DNA of 64,000 bases from NCBI GenBank assembly GCA_963696545.1, contig CAVOKQ010000007.1, positions 434,001-498,000 of the forward strand, written 5' to 3'. This document shows positions 45,749-53,485 of the stretch, piece by piece. Origin of the DNA: RPQJ01 sp963696545. GTDB taxonomy: Bacteria; Pseudomonadota; Gammaproteobacteria; Steroidobacterales; Steroidobacteraceae. The number at the start of each line of letters is the position of its first letter. Position 1 is the stretch's first letter. Made by a program: the position numbers and the translations under genes. Under the pieces are notes generated by a model. The model was not told the origin of the DNA. It did no database searches and saw only the letters and a list, made by a program, of their open reading frames with translations.

Positions 45749-46195
45749 CTACCCTGGAATGTCCGGCTCGACGAGCGTCGCCAGTTGCGCCAGCGATTCC
45801 TGCCAGCCGAGGTAACACATCTCGAGCGGGATCACCTCCGGAATTCCGTCCTGCTCGATGCTGAGGTCGGTGCCACACAGCACCTGCTTCAGCGTGACGG
45901 TGACGTGCATCTCTCCCGGCAGGTTCGGATCGTCGAACTTGTCGGTGTAGCGGATCCGTTGCCCCGGAACCAGTTCGAGGTACTCGCCGCCGAACGAGTG
46001 ACCATGACCCGTCGAGAAATTGTGGAACGTCATCCTGAACGTGCCGCCGATCCGGGCATCCATGTGATGCACCGTGCAGGTGAACCCGTAGGGCGGGATC
46101 CACTTGGCCATCGCTCCGGCCTCGAGGAATGCGCGGTAGACCTTTTCAGGCGGTGAGCGGAGCACTCGATGCAGTCGTACGGCGCGGGATGACAT
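45749..46195 (-). CDS. SRPBCC (AHSA1/START-like) protein
   Basis: The protein has 148 residues of the activator-of-Hsp90 ATPase homologue type (PF08327-like): RLHRVLRSPPEKVYRAFLEAGAMAKWIPPYGF at the start, MDARIGGTFRMTFHNFSTG, and CYLGWQESLAQLATLVEP at the end. It forms a hydrophobic ligand-binding cavity; the ligand is unknown. A second, divergent copy follows upstream at 46205. Confidence 0.88.
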   Translation of the reverse strand: MSSRAVRLHRVLRSPPEKVYRAFLEAGAMAKWIPPYGFTCTVHHMDARIGGTFRMTFHNFSTGHGHSFGGEYLELVPGQRIRYTDKFDDPNLPGEMHVTVTLKQVLCGTDLSIEQDGIPEVIPLEMCYLGWQESLAQLATLVEPDIPG

Positions 46196-46204
46196 GGCTG
46201 GTTC

Positions 46205-46675
46205 TCACACGCTGGTCGGTGTTGAAGTGGATGCGGCACCCTGGTCACCCGCCAGAAGCGCGGACAGCCGATTCAGGTTCTGCTCATTGGCCGGTTCGAC
46301 GATGTGCCGCACGGCTGCCGCAACCGCGGGATCTTCGAACGTCTGGGTCCACGTCAGAATGGTGCCGTCCACCGCGGCGGCGATATCGACCGTGAGGATG
46401 AATCGCGGCGCCGACTCGTGATGAATGACGACCCGGGAGCCCTGCACGAGTTCGACGAACCTGTTCTCGTTGCTGTGACGCGATCCATCCGGTCCGATCA
46501 TGACAAACGTCCAGGCGCCGCCGGGTCGGAATTCAAAGCGTTCGAACTCGTTGCGGAATCCGTCCGGACCCCACCAGGTTGCCAACTGCTCGGCAACGGC
46601 AAATGCAGAATAGATCCGCTCCGGTGAGGACCGAAGCTTGCGGCTCGTGCGGAAGGATGCTGCGTCGAGGTTCAT
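46205..46675 (-). CDS. SRPBCC (AHSA1/START-like) protein
   Basis: The protein has 156 residues. RKLRSSPERIYSAFAVAEQLATWWGPDGF is at the start, FEFRPGGAWTFVMIGPDGSRHSNENRFVEL is the central sheet, and ILTWTQTFEDPAVAAAVRHIV follows. The WWGP motif is typical of this family. The start at 46675 is set by the domain edge. It is adjacent to a related SRPBCC gene, which suggests an old tandem duplication. Confidence 0.87.
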   Translation of the reverse strand: MNLDAASFRTSRKLRSSPERIYSAFAVAEQLATWWGPDGFRNEFERFEFRPGGAWTFVMIGPDGSRHSNENRFVELVQGSRVVIHHESAPRFILTVDIAAAVDGTILTWTQTFEDPAVAAAVRHIVEPANEQNLNRLSALLAGDQGAASTSTPTSV

Positions 46676-46698
46676 GCGGCCTCCGGGTCCCCGGGATC

Positions 46699-47100
46699 CT
46701 AACCGCGAAACCTCTCCGGGTGTTGCTTGCCCGCATCGCCGATTTCGTCCCAGACGGCCTTCGAGCCCACCCAGATGTGATGGGCGACCTTCAGCGCGTC
46801 GCCGCCTTCGGTCAGGGACCCTGCCGGCACGAACATGCGTGACGGATCGTTGTGGCCGGGAACCGGAGAGCCACAAACCCGGCAGAACCAGGTCTGCCAG
46901 TCCGCGTGCGGCTTCTTCCACGTCCCGATCTGATCCTCACCCCGGAGCCAGCGGAACTTGTCGTTCGGAACCACGACCACCGCAATGCCATTGCTGCCGG
47001 TGGACCGGCGGCAGATCGAACAGTGGCACACGTAGACGTCCGACAGTTCCGCGTCGATTTCGAATCGCACTGCCCCGCAATTGCACTCGCCTCCGGCCAT
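46699..47100 (-). CDS. GFA-family (glutathione-dependent formaldehyde-activating-like) protein
   Basis: The protein has 133 residues of the GFA/CENP-V zinc fold: ECNCGAVRFEID, CHCSICRRSTGS (zinc Cys-x-Cys-x2-Cys) and WFCRVCGSPVPG (second pair). Most family members are not true formaldehyde enzymes; the substrate is unknown. A second GFA gene is found at 49038. Confidence 0.88.
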   Translation of the reverse strand: MAGGECNCGAVRFEIDAELSDVYVCHCSICRRSTGSNGIAVVVVPNDKFRWLRGEDQIGTWKKPHADWQTWFCRVCGSPVPGHNDPSRMFVPAGSLTEGGDALKVAHHIWVGSKAVWDEIGDAGKQHPERFRG

Positions 47101-47210
47101 GCGATCCTCCTCTGCGTTGACCCGGGTCGCCGCGACACATGGTCACGTCACAATCACATTGCTGCAAGCGCCACGACGGCATGCTCCGCCGGGCGCCGTT
47201 CATCGACGAC

Positions 47211-47648
47211 TTAGCGGTCCGCCCTCGTTGACGGATAGCGGCGCCGGATCTCCGTCGCAGAGTGGCGGAGCAGCGACTCGAGTACCTCCAGGTCGATGTC
47301 CGAGAGGCGCTTCACGTACAAGCAGACTTTCGACGTCCTGTGCCTGCCCAGGCTCTCGAGCATCTGCCCGGCTCCTTCGAACCCGGCCACGACGTAGATG
47401 GCGAGTTCGGGCTTGCGGTAGGAGAAGCCCATCAGGCACGCGTCGCCCTCTCTGCCACTCTCATACCGGTAGTGATAGCTGTCGAAGCCGACGATCGAAG
47501 GCCCCCACATCACCGGCTTCTTCTTCGTGATCCTGGTCATCAGCCTGACCAGGGACCTGCAGTCGCCGGCCCTGTCGGGATCGGCGATCGCCGCGATGTA
47601 GTCACCGACGCTGGCGTCGGTGGGCCTGGTCTTCGCTTCCGCTGCCAT
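47211..47648 (-). CDS. DUF1801 domain protein
   Basis: The protein has 145 residues. It has TDASVGDYIAAIADPDRAGDC near the start, the DUF1801 core KKPVMWGPSIVGFDSYHYRYESGREGDACLMGFSYRKPELAIYV, and SKVCLYVKRLSDIDLEVLESLL. The fold is related to frataxin-like and YdhG proteins. Function unknown. It lies 4 bases downstream of the NTF2-like gene, so the two are probably co-transcribed. Confidence 0.85.
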   Translation of the reverse strand: MAAEAKTRPTDASVGDYIAAIADPDRAGDCRSLVRLMTRITKKKPVMWGPSIVGFDSYHYRYESGREGDACLMGFSYRKPELAIYVVAGFEGAGQMLESLGRHRTSKVCLYVKRLSDIDLEVLESLLRHSATEIRRRYPSTRADR

Positions 47649-47652
47649 TGGG

Positions 47653-48048
47653 TCAGCCGGCCTGCATGGGCCTCCGGTGTACGAACGTGTCCGTGTACTG
47701 CTGGAACGACACCGCCTTGCCGCCCTGGAGCTTCCAGACATGGGCAAATGGCGCTTTGAAGCTCTTGCCGGTGCCCTTGAACGTGCCGCTGTAGTCGCCG
47801 AGTGCCACGACGGTGTCGCCGCTCGCGACAAATTCCCGCGGAACGGCAGCGAAACCGTCCCACTCGCCGCCCAGCTTCATGAATACGTTCTGCAGCACGG
47901 CGTCGGGCCCGATGGATACGCCGCCATACGGCCCGCCTTCTGCCTCGGTCCAATGAACGTCGGCCGCGAGTGCCCCGAGCACGGCCGGAATGTCGCCTTT
48001 CGCAAATGCTGCATAGATCGCCTGCACGGACTGCAGAGAGTTGCTCAT
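47653..48048 (-). CDS. NTF2-like (SnoaL-type) protein
   Basis: The protein has 131 residues and a cone-shaped NTF2 fold: LQSVQAIYAAFAKGDIPAVLGALAADVHWTE, VPREFVASGDTVVALGDYSGTFKGTGKSFK, and HVWKLQGGKAVSFQQYTDT. The ATG at 48048 is favoured over one five codons upstream because GGAGGAAACG precedes it. The ligand or reaction is unknown. Confidence 0.87.
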   Translation of the reverse strand: MSNSLQSVQAIYAAFAKGDIPAVLGALAADVHWTEAEGGPYGGVSIGPDAVLQNVFMKLGGEWDGFAAVPREFVASGDTVVALGDYSGTFKGTGKSFKAPFAHVWKLQGGKAVSFQQYTDTFVHRRPMQAG

Positions 48049-48253
48049 CGTTTCCTCCGTCAACCAAGTGTCAGCGGAACGCCTCGGATACTGCCATGAC
48101 GAGTGCGCCGCCGCATGCCTGGCTGGCTAGCTGACTGACCAGGCGCGGAATTCTGCGGCGCTCTGGAAGAAGGTCGGCATCGATTCCGGCACGCTTGCGT
48201 TGCCTGACGCCCGGGCTCAGGTGCCCACGACAGCAGCCGACCAGCAACACGGA

Positions 48254-48625
48254 CTACCTGTGCTGATCGATGAGAATCTGATTGCCATCAGGATCGGTCA
48301 CCACGATGTGCCCCGGGCCTTGTGTGCTTTCGTCGACCTCCTGGCCGACACCTACGCCCTGCGACCGCAGCCGGCGCTGGATCTCGCGGACGTCGGTGAA
48401 GCTCGGAAGTGGCTGGGCGTCGCTGTCCCAGCCCGGATTGAAAGTGAGCATGTTCTTCTCGAACATGCCCTGGAACAGCCCGATCAGGGATGTTCCGTTC
48501 TTCATGATCAACCAGCGCTGCGCCTGGTCGCCGCCGAAGACCGTGAAGCCCAGCTTCTCGTAGAACGCCCGTGAAGCAGCGATGTCGTTGACGGCCAGGC
48601 TGATGGAGAAGGCGCCAAGTTCCAT
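48254..48625 (-). CDS. VOC-superfamily (glyoxalase-like) protein
   Basis: The protein has 123 residues. FSISLAVNDIAASRAFYEKLGF is the first VOC unit, LIGLFQGMFEKNMLTFNPGW the middle, and GPGHIVVTDPDGNQILIDQHR the end, where the usual final Glu ligand is Asp or absent. The 205 bases upstream (48049-48253) hold no gene I can support. Function unknown. Confidence 0.86.
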   Translation of the reverse strand: MELGAFSISLAVNDIAASRAFYEKLGFTVFGGDQAQRWLIMKNGTSLIGLFQGMFEKNMLTFNPGWDSDAQPLPSFTDVREIQRRLRSQGVGVGQEVDESTQGPGHIVVTDPDGNQILIDQHR

Positions 48626-48627
48626 GT

Positions 48628-49041
48628 CTACTCCTGTGCAGGGCAATGGGCCGCTTTGGGCCGCCCTGCCGCCAGATGATACGCAATCAACGCATTGGTG
48701 GCGCCCAGGGCTCCAAGTACCGCCAGCCAGATAAAGGCGTGGATACCGGACGGTCGAATGCCGGGTTCCCCGCTCCAGGGAAACGCATGCAGCGCGATAG
48801 CGAAGCCAAGCCCTGCGGCCGTGCCCTCTGCAATCACGCGAAGTATTCGCCATGAGCGAGACTGGGACTTCCAGTCCGCATACGCTGGGATGCGCCAGTA
48901 CACCAGCAGCCCGCCGACAAGAAACACCGGCAGGAGCACGAGGAAGCCGACGGGTGGCGGACGGTCCGCTCCAGCCAGCGCAATGAGCAGCCATGCGAGG
49001 CAGAAGCCGGCAGCGATGACGCTGCGCGACGGCGGCCTCAT
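48628..49041 (-). CDS. Hypothetical four-helix membrane protein
   Basis: I do not recognise the family. The 137-residue protein has four hydrophobic segments (SVIAAGFCLAWLLIALAG, PVGFLVLLPVFLVGGLLVYW, VIAEGTAAGLGFAIALHAF, IHAFIWLAVLGALGATNALIAYHLA). It overlaps the upstream GFA gene by 4 bases (ATGA) and ends 2 bases before the VOC start, so the three genes look like one transcript. Confidence 0.65.
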   Translation of the reverse strand: MRPPSRSVIAAGFCLAWLLIALAGADRPPPVGFLVLLPVFLVGGLLVYWRIPAYADWKSQSRSWRILRVIAEGTAAGLGFAIALHAFPWSGEPGIRPSGIHAFIWLAVLGALGATNALIAYHLAAGRPKAAHCPAQE

Positions 49042-49433
49042 GGTATGTGCTCGGCCTCGGGGGGAGGAACGACCCACTGGTGCTTTCGAGATTCGTAGAC
49101 AGAGACAGACGGAGCAGGGAAACCCGGATCCGCGAACGCTCCCACTGGGATTGCCACGAATTCGTCCAGCCCTCCGGGCTCGTAGTAGACCGTAGAGCCG
49201 CACTTTGGGCAGAAGTGAAACGTGGCTCCAGATCCCTCGTCGCCGACGCGGACGTACTCGGACGAGACACCGGAGATCGCAACGCCTGCGCGAGGAAACC
49301 TGGCCTGCTCACCGAAGACGCTGCCGGTTCGGCGTTGGCAGGCCAGACAATGGCAGACGGAGATGCGCACCGGCTCACCAACGACCCGGGCGGTGAGCTG
49401 ACCACAGCTGCATGAAGCAAGGCGCGTCGGCAT
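49038..49433 (-). CDS. GFA-family protein
   Basis: The protein has 131 residues and the zinc motifs CSCGQLTARV, CHCLACQRRTGSVFGEQARF and FHFCPKCGSTVYYEP. It is of the same family as, but not closely similar to, the gene at 46699. The substrate is unknown. Confidence 0.88.
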   Translation of the reverse strand: MPTRLASCSCGQLTARVVGEPVRISVCHCLACQRRTGSVFGEQARFPRAGVAISGVSSEYVRVGDEGSGATFHFCPKCGSTVYYEPGGLDEFVAIPVGAFADPGFPAPSVSVYESRKHQWVVPPPEAEHIP

Positions 49434-49453
49434 GTCGGGTTCTCCTCCCGTAT

Positions 49454-49789
49454 CTATCGGCCCGGTTGAGCGTTACGGAGCGACTTTGGAGCCTTGTTTT
49501 CCCAGGCTTGACGTACCAGGGCCTTCACGGCCGCCTGCGGCGCCGACTCAAGTGCCAGACGGACACCGACAGCCTTCCCACCCCAGAGCAACTTCTCGGC
49601 GAAATCGCCGTAAATAGCCAATGCAAGTTCGCGCTGCTGCTCAGCCACGAACACGTGCAGGTGATCCTCTTCCGGCGGGAAAGTCACGAAGATCTTGCCC
49701 CGGACCCGAAACGAGCCGTACTGGTGGTGCGGCTCCTCGGTGACCTCGGGGAGCGACAGCGCGTACTTGCGAACTGCTGCGAGCTTCAC
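49454..49789 (-). CDS. MmcQ/YjbR family protein
   Basis: The protein has 111 residues (GTG start). VRKYALSLPEVTEEPHHQYGSFRVRGKIFVTFPP is the family's N-terminal pattern, and SAPQAAVKALVRQAWENKAPKSL forms the end. These proteins have a CyaY-like or double-wing DNA-binding-like fold of unknown role. The upstream region is cut by the IS3 element 120 bases away, so its native promoter may be lost. Confidence 0.82.
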   Translation of the reverse strand: MKLAAVRKYALSLPEVTEEPHHQYGSFRVRGKIFVTFPPEEDHLHVFVAEQQRELALAIYGDFAEKLLWGGKAVGVRLALESAPQAAVKALVRQAWENKAPKSLRNAQPGR

Positions 49790-49971
49790 TACCGGCGGGT
49801 CTCCATCGTTTCGAATCCGGTTGTTCGCACTCACCGCTTGCCGGACGTGCAACGCCTCGTCAGGCCTGGAGCTTACTTGTCCGGAAGTCTGTAGATCCAG
49901 TAAGCGATGGCGACCTGACACCCGAGGTTAGTCCTGGCTGGGAGTAGAGTCTGCTTCACCAGGAGCAGACG

Positions 49972-50238
49972 ATGAAATCGAAGAGGTTCTCCGAAGAACA
50001 GATCATTGCGGTCCTGAAGGAAGCGGACGCCGGAGCCAAGACCAAGGAGATCTGCCGGCGGCACGGCATCTCCGAGGCGACCTTCTACAACTGGAAGGCG
50101 AAATACGCCGGGATGACAGTGTCGGAGGTCCGACGGCTGAAGGAGCTCGAGGCCGAAAACAGCAAGCTCAAGCGGCTGTTGGCCGAAGCGGAGCTGGGCA
50201 AGGCGGCGTTGAAGGACCTTCTGGGCCGAAAATGGTGA
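49972..50238 (+). CDS. IS3-family transposase OrfA
   Basis: The protein has 88 residues and a helix-turn-helix (RFSEEQIIAVLKEADAGAKTKEICRRHGISEATFYNWKAKY), followed by a leucine-zipper-like region (LKELEAENSKLKRLLAEAEL). It overlaps orfB by 7 bases in the -1 frame after an AAAA run, the usual set-up for a programmed -1 frameshift giving the full transposase. Confidence 0.92.
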   Translation: MKSKRFSEEQIIAVLKEADAGAKTKEICRRHGISEATFYNWKAKYAGMTVSEVRRLKELEAENSKLKRLLAEAELGKAALKDLLGRKW

Positions 50239-51104
50239 GCCCGCAGGCGAAGCGCGAAGCGGTCACGATCCTGATGACCGAACGGGACTTCGGTGTGACG
50301 CGCATGCGGGTTGATCAGCGTCTCCCGACGCTGTATCGGTATCGGAGCCGGCGGCCCGATCGCGGCCCGCTGCGCGCACGGATCGACGAGATCACTGCCG
50401 AGAAGCGTCGGTATGGCTATCGGCGGGTACACGTCGTGCTGCGTCGCGAGGGCTGGCAGGTGAACCGCAAGCTCACCTACCGTCTGTACCGCGAGGCAGG
50501 CCTCGCGGTGCGGCGTCGCAAGCGCAAGCGGATCGGGCCGTACGAGCGTCAGCCGTTGCCAAAGCCGTCGGTCGCCAACCTGAGCTGGTCGATGGACTTC
50601 GTCTCCGATGGCCTGGCCGACGGGCGGCGACTGCGCTGCCTGACCATCGTCGATGACTGCACACGCGAATGCGTCGCCATTGAGGTCGACACCTCGATCA
50701 CTGGCGCACGTGTGCGCGCCGTCTTGCAACGCCGGGCGGAAACGCGCGGACTGCCGACCTCGATCACCGTCGATCACGGCCCGGAGTTCGAGGGCCAGGT
50801 GCTCGATGCCTGGGCGTACTCGAGCCATGTCCGGCTGTCCTTCATCCGTCCGGGCAAGCCCAACGGAAATGCCTACATCGAAAGCTTCAACGGGAAGTTC
50901 CGCGATGAATGCCTCAATGAACACTGGTTCGTGACGATGGCACAGGCACGGCGGGTCATCGAGACCTGGCGAGCCGAGTACAACACCGAGCGACCTCACA
51001 GCTCGCTCGGCGATCTCACCCCGGAGGAGTACGCCGATCGACGTATCGCCCAGCGCCGCGAGGCGTTATCGTTAAACGCGGACTCTAGCTTCGAGCCGGA
51101 GTAA
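50232..51104 (+). CDS. IS3-family transposase OrfB
   Basis: The protein has 290 residues and a DDE integrase core: SWSMDFVSDGLADGRRLRCL (first Asp), TSITVDHGPEFEGQ (second Asp) and GNAYIESFNGKFRDECLNEHWF (Glu), then the typical WRAEYNTERPHSSLGDLTPEEY. All three acidic residues are present and the frame is intact, so the element may be active. Confidence 0.93.
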   Translation: MVSPQAKREAVTILMTERDFGVTRMRVDQRLPTLYRYRSRRPDRGPLRARIDEITAEKRRYGYRRVHVVLRREGWQVNRKLTYRLYREAGLAVRRRKRKRIGPYERQPLPKPSVANLSWSMDFVSDGLADGRRLRCLTIVDDCTRECVAIEVDTSITGARVRAVLQRRAETRGLPTSITVDHGPEFEGQVLDAWAYSSHVRLSFIRPGKPNGNAYIESFNGKFRDECLNEHWFVTMAQARRVIETWRAEYNTERPHSSLGDLTPEEYADRRIAQRREALSLNADSSFEPE

Positions 51105-51116
51105 ATTGGGTGTCAG

Positions 51117-51439
51117 GTCGGATTCGCTGACGCGACTGGCTGCAAATGACGTCTCCTTCTGCCCGGACGGACTGGCTGTATAGATCACTCGGCCTAGCTC
51201 ATCTTCATGCAGGCGCAGGAATTCGTACTCGACAGTTCTCCCATTCCGAATGGTCCTGCCGACACCCAGCAACGTGCCGCCAGCCAGAGGCTGCCAGAAT
51301 TCGCCTGAGCCGGTTTCGGCCTTCGGGTTGGACCAGCATCCGGATAGCCAGGCCAACCCAGCCAGTTCGCCTGCTGAGACAGGCCCTGCGCAAGATTAGG
51401 ACCAGGAGGATGCCGATCGAGAAGCGAACCTGAGGCATG
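51117..51439 (-). pseudogene. DUF6265-like protein, truncated by the IS3 element and frameshifted
   Basis: A signal-peptide-like start MPQVRFSIGILLVLIL (ATG at 51439) is followed, after a frame change at about 51340, by WLSGCWSNPKAETGSGEFWQPLAGGTLLGVGRTIRNGRTVEYEFLRL and IYTASPSGQKETSFAASRVSESDL. This is the N-terminal half of a DUF6265 domain. The frame enters the IS right end at SDLTP, and the C-terminal half is missing; the other side of the IS does not continue it. Confidence 0.72.
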
Positions 51440-51464
51440 TGTTCTCCGACGCACATCGTTCCAG

Positions 51465-51839
51465 CTAACCGGCCTTCGCCTTGGCTCGCAATGAAACGCA
51501 ATAGCCGATGGTCACTGCCATCCCCAATAGCACCGCGCCACTCCCGCCCGCTACCGCTATCGGGATCGGGGCGAACGCCCATAGTCCGGCGTATACAAGC
51601 CCGCTGAGTACGAGGGACCAGGCTGCAACTCGCCTGGCCTGGCGGGCAAAAGAGTTGGGGACGAAAGCCTTGGGCATTCGATTACCAAACGACGCGATCA
51701 TCAGCCCGATCATGCCGATGACCACTCTGGTGACAGTATCCCCGTCGATATAGCCCAGCTTGCGGGCGTAACTGGCGACCAAGGCTACAACTGCAATGCC
51801 TACGCCCCAGGCGAGGTCAGTCATCACTTGCCTGTTCAT
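51465..51839 (-). CDS. Small integral membrane protein paired with ArsR regulator
   Basis: The protein has 124 residues and three to four hydrophobic segments (LAWGVGIAVVALVASYA, VVIGMIGLMIASFGNRMPKAF, LVLSGLVYAGLWAFAPIPIAVAGGSGAVLLGMAVTIGYC). The start overlaps the stop of the ArsR gene (ATGA). I do not recognise a function. The pairing of an autorepressor with a membrane protein resembles the layout of sdpR-sdpI, but similarity to SdpI is only in layout. Confidence 0.7.
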   Translation of the reverse strand: MNRQVMTDLAWGVGIAVVALVASYARKLGYIDGDTVTRVVIGMIGLMIASFGNRMPKAFVPNSFARQARRVAAWSLVLSGLVYAGLWAFAPIPIAVAGGSGAVLLGMAVTIGYCVSLRAKAKAG

Positions 51840-52132
51840 CGTGCAGTCTCCTTCTTTCGCCTCGGAGCTGAGTCACCTGGCGCAAACGAGTGGACAAAGC
51901 CCAGCAGCGCTTCTTCGAGCACTGAGAGCTTCAGGTGATAGATGACTGACTTGCCAGTCTTCTCGGCGTGCACCAGGTCGGCCTCCTTCAGCACCGCGAA
52001 GTGAGCCGACATCGTCGGCTTGGAGACATTGAACTGGTCGCTGAGCTCACCGGCGCTCATCGGTCCTTCGCGTAGAAGCTGAAGCACGCGACGACGAGTG
52101 GGATCAGACAGGGCCTTGAAGACCTTGCTCAT
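51836..52132 (-). CDS. ArsR/SdpR-family transcriptional regulator
   Basis: The protein has 98 residues and a winged helix: VFKALSDPTRRRVLQLLREGPMSAGELSDQFNVSKPTMSAHFAVLKEADLVHAEKTGKSVIYHL. This matches the SdpR autorepressor subgroup. There are no metal-binding cysteines. It probably represses its own two-gene operon with 51465. Upstream, AACACGATGTTTAGCTAACTATCGAATCGTGT (about 52132-52163) contains the inverted repeat ACACGAT/ATCGTGT, a possible operator. Confidence 0.88.
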   Translation of the reverse strand: MSKVFKALSDPTRRRVLQLLREGPMSAGELSDQFNVSKPTMSAHFAVLKEADLVHAEKTGKSVIYHLKLSVLEEALLGFVHSFAPGDSAPRRKKETAR

Positions 52133-52285
52133 AACACGATGTTTAGCTAACTATCGAATCGTGTCAAGGGCGTCGTGCGCGGACCCGGCCCAGTGTTTCA
52201 ACGGCTGACGTCGATGAAACGGCCAGCGGCGGTATCCGGCGACGGCGCCAAGTCCGCTGGACCACGGCACGGTCTCGGCTGTGCT

Positions 52286-52344
52286 GCCTGACGCTTCGGT
52301 TCGGCGGCGAGCCGAGCAGCGCCGTCCGCTGCAACCGGTTGCCT
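52286..52344 (-). repeat. Degenerate attC site (cassette 5)
   Basis: On the plus strand GCCTGAC (52286-52292) and GTTGCCT (52338-52344) flank a 59-base imperfect palindrome with arms TTCGGTTCGGCGG and CCGTCCGCTGCAACCGG. The R' core on the cassette strand therefore reads GTCAGGC instead of GTTRRRY, which would disturb the G/TT crossover point. R'' overlaps the stop of the adjacent membrane gene. Confidence 0.55.
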
Positions 52345-52922
52345 CAGGCCGCAACGACATTGCACGTGATTATCGTGTAATAGGTAGCCAGCGCAGCGAG
52401 TGCGGCCGCCGTGAACACTTGCGCCCAACGCGCCTTGATGACGAACGCCAACATCGCGAGCGACAGTCCAATGAGAGAGAACACGCTGTCGCGCCACCAG
52501 TCCGCATAGTAATTGCCTCCCCCGAGCGCGAAATTCAGGCCCAGCGCCAGGGTGAACAGAGCGATCGCCGCAAGAATGTAGCGCCGATGTTCGCGTTCGT
52601 GGAAGTCGACAAGGTTGATCATCTTGCCTTCGGTCGGCGCATCGGGCGTCACAAATGCGCACAGGACGTACTGGGCGATCATGGTCGCCACTGACAGCAA
52701 CACTGCCCACGCAGGCCAGGATGTCAGCGATCGCAACCCCCAGAACGAAGCCCAATTGCCAATCGTGAGAATGAAGGCCGCCCAAGCCCACAGAGCATGC
52801 AGCGCGGAGAACTGGACACGCCCCGCGTTGCGCAACAGGACGACGAATCCACTCATCAGATGGGTCAGTGCCAGCGACGTGACAATCGTCACAAGGCCAA
52901 AGACAAGCTCGAATGCAGTCAT
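52344..52922 (-). CDS. Integral membrane protein, cassette-borne
   Basis: The protein has 192 residues and about six hydrophobic segments (ELVFGLVTIVTSLALTHLMSG, LWAWAAFILTIGNWASFWGL, WAVLLSVATMIAQYVLCAF, YILAAIALFTLALGLNFALGG, VFSLIGLSLAMLAFVIKAR, VFTAAALAALATYYTIITC). I do not recognise the family. It overlaps the GNAT gene stop by 4 bases, so both are carried on one cassette and are probably co-translated. Confidence 0.7.
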   Translation of the reverse strand: MTAFELVFGLVTIVTSLALTHLMSGFVVLLRNAGRVQFSALHALWAWAAFILTIGNWASFWGLRSLTSWPAWAVLLSVATMIAQYVLCAFVTPDAPTEGKMINLVDFHEREHRRYILAAIALFTLALGLNFALGGGNYYADWWRDSVFSLIGLSLAMLAFVIKARWAQVFTAAALAALATYYTIITCNVVAA

Positions 52923-53479
52923 CCAGATCCTTTGCGACCTAACGCCGGAATTCGGCCGCGCCTCGAAGCGACGTCGGCCTGAATGTATTGGTGGGTCTCT
53001 GCCGCTTGAAGCGAGACCTGTTTGGTGCCGTTCGCGACCCAATGGGTTCCAAGTTCCTTGAACCCGAACTTGTCATGGAACCTGCGAGAGGCCGGATTTG
53101 GTGGATTAACGTTGTACTCACACACGATTCTCCCGATGCCTTCCGTACGCGCAAACGCAAACAGGCTCATATACAGCTTGCTGCCAATGCTTCGGCCAGC
53201 GAATTGCGAATCAACGACGATACGATCCACGTACAGAAAACTTGGGAAGCGTGTAGCAAACCAGGTGTAGTTGTCGTTTTCATAGGGCGCCCCTTCTCGA
53301 AGTGCGATCAGAAAAGCGGCGACCTGTTCCTGGACGGCTACAACCCTGCAATAAGCGGACATTTCGACAAGCGAACGGAGCCGAGCTAGATCCATTGGAC
53401 TCGTCTGCTGGACCTCAGCCGCGTTGAGCTTGAGGACTGCTTCAAAGTCGGATTCTGCGACTGTGCGAAGCTGTTCCAT
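52919..53479 (-). CDS. GNAT-family N-acetyltransferase, cassette-borne
   Basis: The protein has 186 residues. FEAVLKLNAAEVQQTSPMD is at the start, AFLIALREGAPYENDNYTWF in the middle, VDRIVVDSQFAGRSIGSKLY at the acetyl-CoA site, and CEYNVNPPNPASRRFHDKFGF near the end. It is a paralogue of 44212-44745, which lies outside the recognisable cassettes. The acceptor substrate is unknown. Confidence 0.86.
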   Translation of the reverse strand: MEQLRTVAESDFEAVLKLNAAEVQQTSPMDLARLRSLVEMSAYCRVVAVQEQVAAFLIALREGAPYENDNYTWFATRFPSFLYVDRIVVDSQFAGRSIGSKLYMSLFAFARTEGIGRIVCEYNVNPPNPASRRFHDKFGFKELGTHWVANGTKQVSLQAAETHQYIQADVASRRGRIPALGRKGSG

Positions 53480-53485
53480 GCAGAG

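Larger units (their letters stand above)
49911..51120 (+). mobile_element. IS3-family insertion sequence
   Basis: The element is about 1.2 kb and carries orfA and orfB. Terminal inverted repeats contain TGACACCC at 49916 and GGGTGTCA ending at 51115. The match extends outward to a perfect 13-base repeat CGACCTGACACCC/GGGTGTCAGGTCG. Inside, both ends share TAGAGTC at a similar distance. I see no direct target duplication. The right end lies inside a DUF6265 gene. Confidence 0.85.

Noticed and set aside
48190..48250. Possible further attC (TTGCCTGACGCCCGGGC) upstream of the VOC gene
   Set aside because: There is no paired GTTRRRY-type partner at a suitable distance and no clear hairpin arms.
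49873..50064. Minus-strand short frame crossing the left end of the IS3 element
   Set aside because: Its sequence does not match the missing DUF6265 C-terminal half, and it is mostly IS sequence read backwards.
51440..51500. GCTAAC near 51472 as an attC core
   Set aside because: The R position is wrong and no partner core or stem lies within 130 bases.
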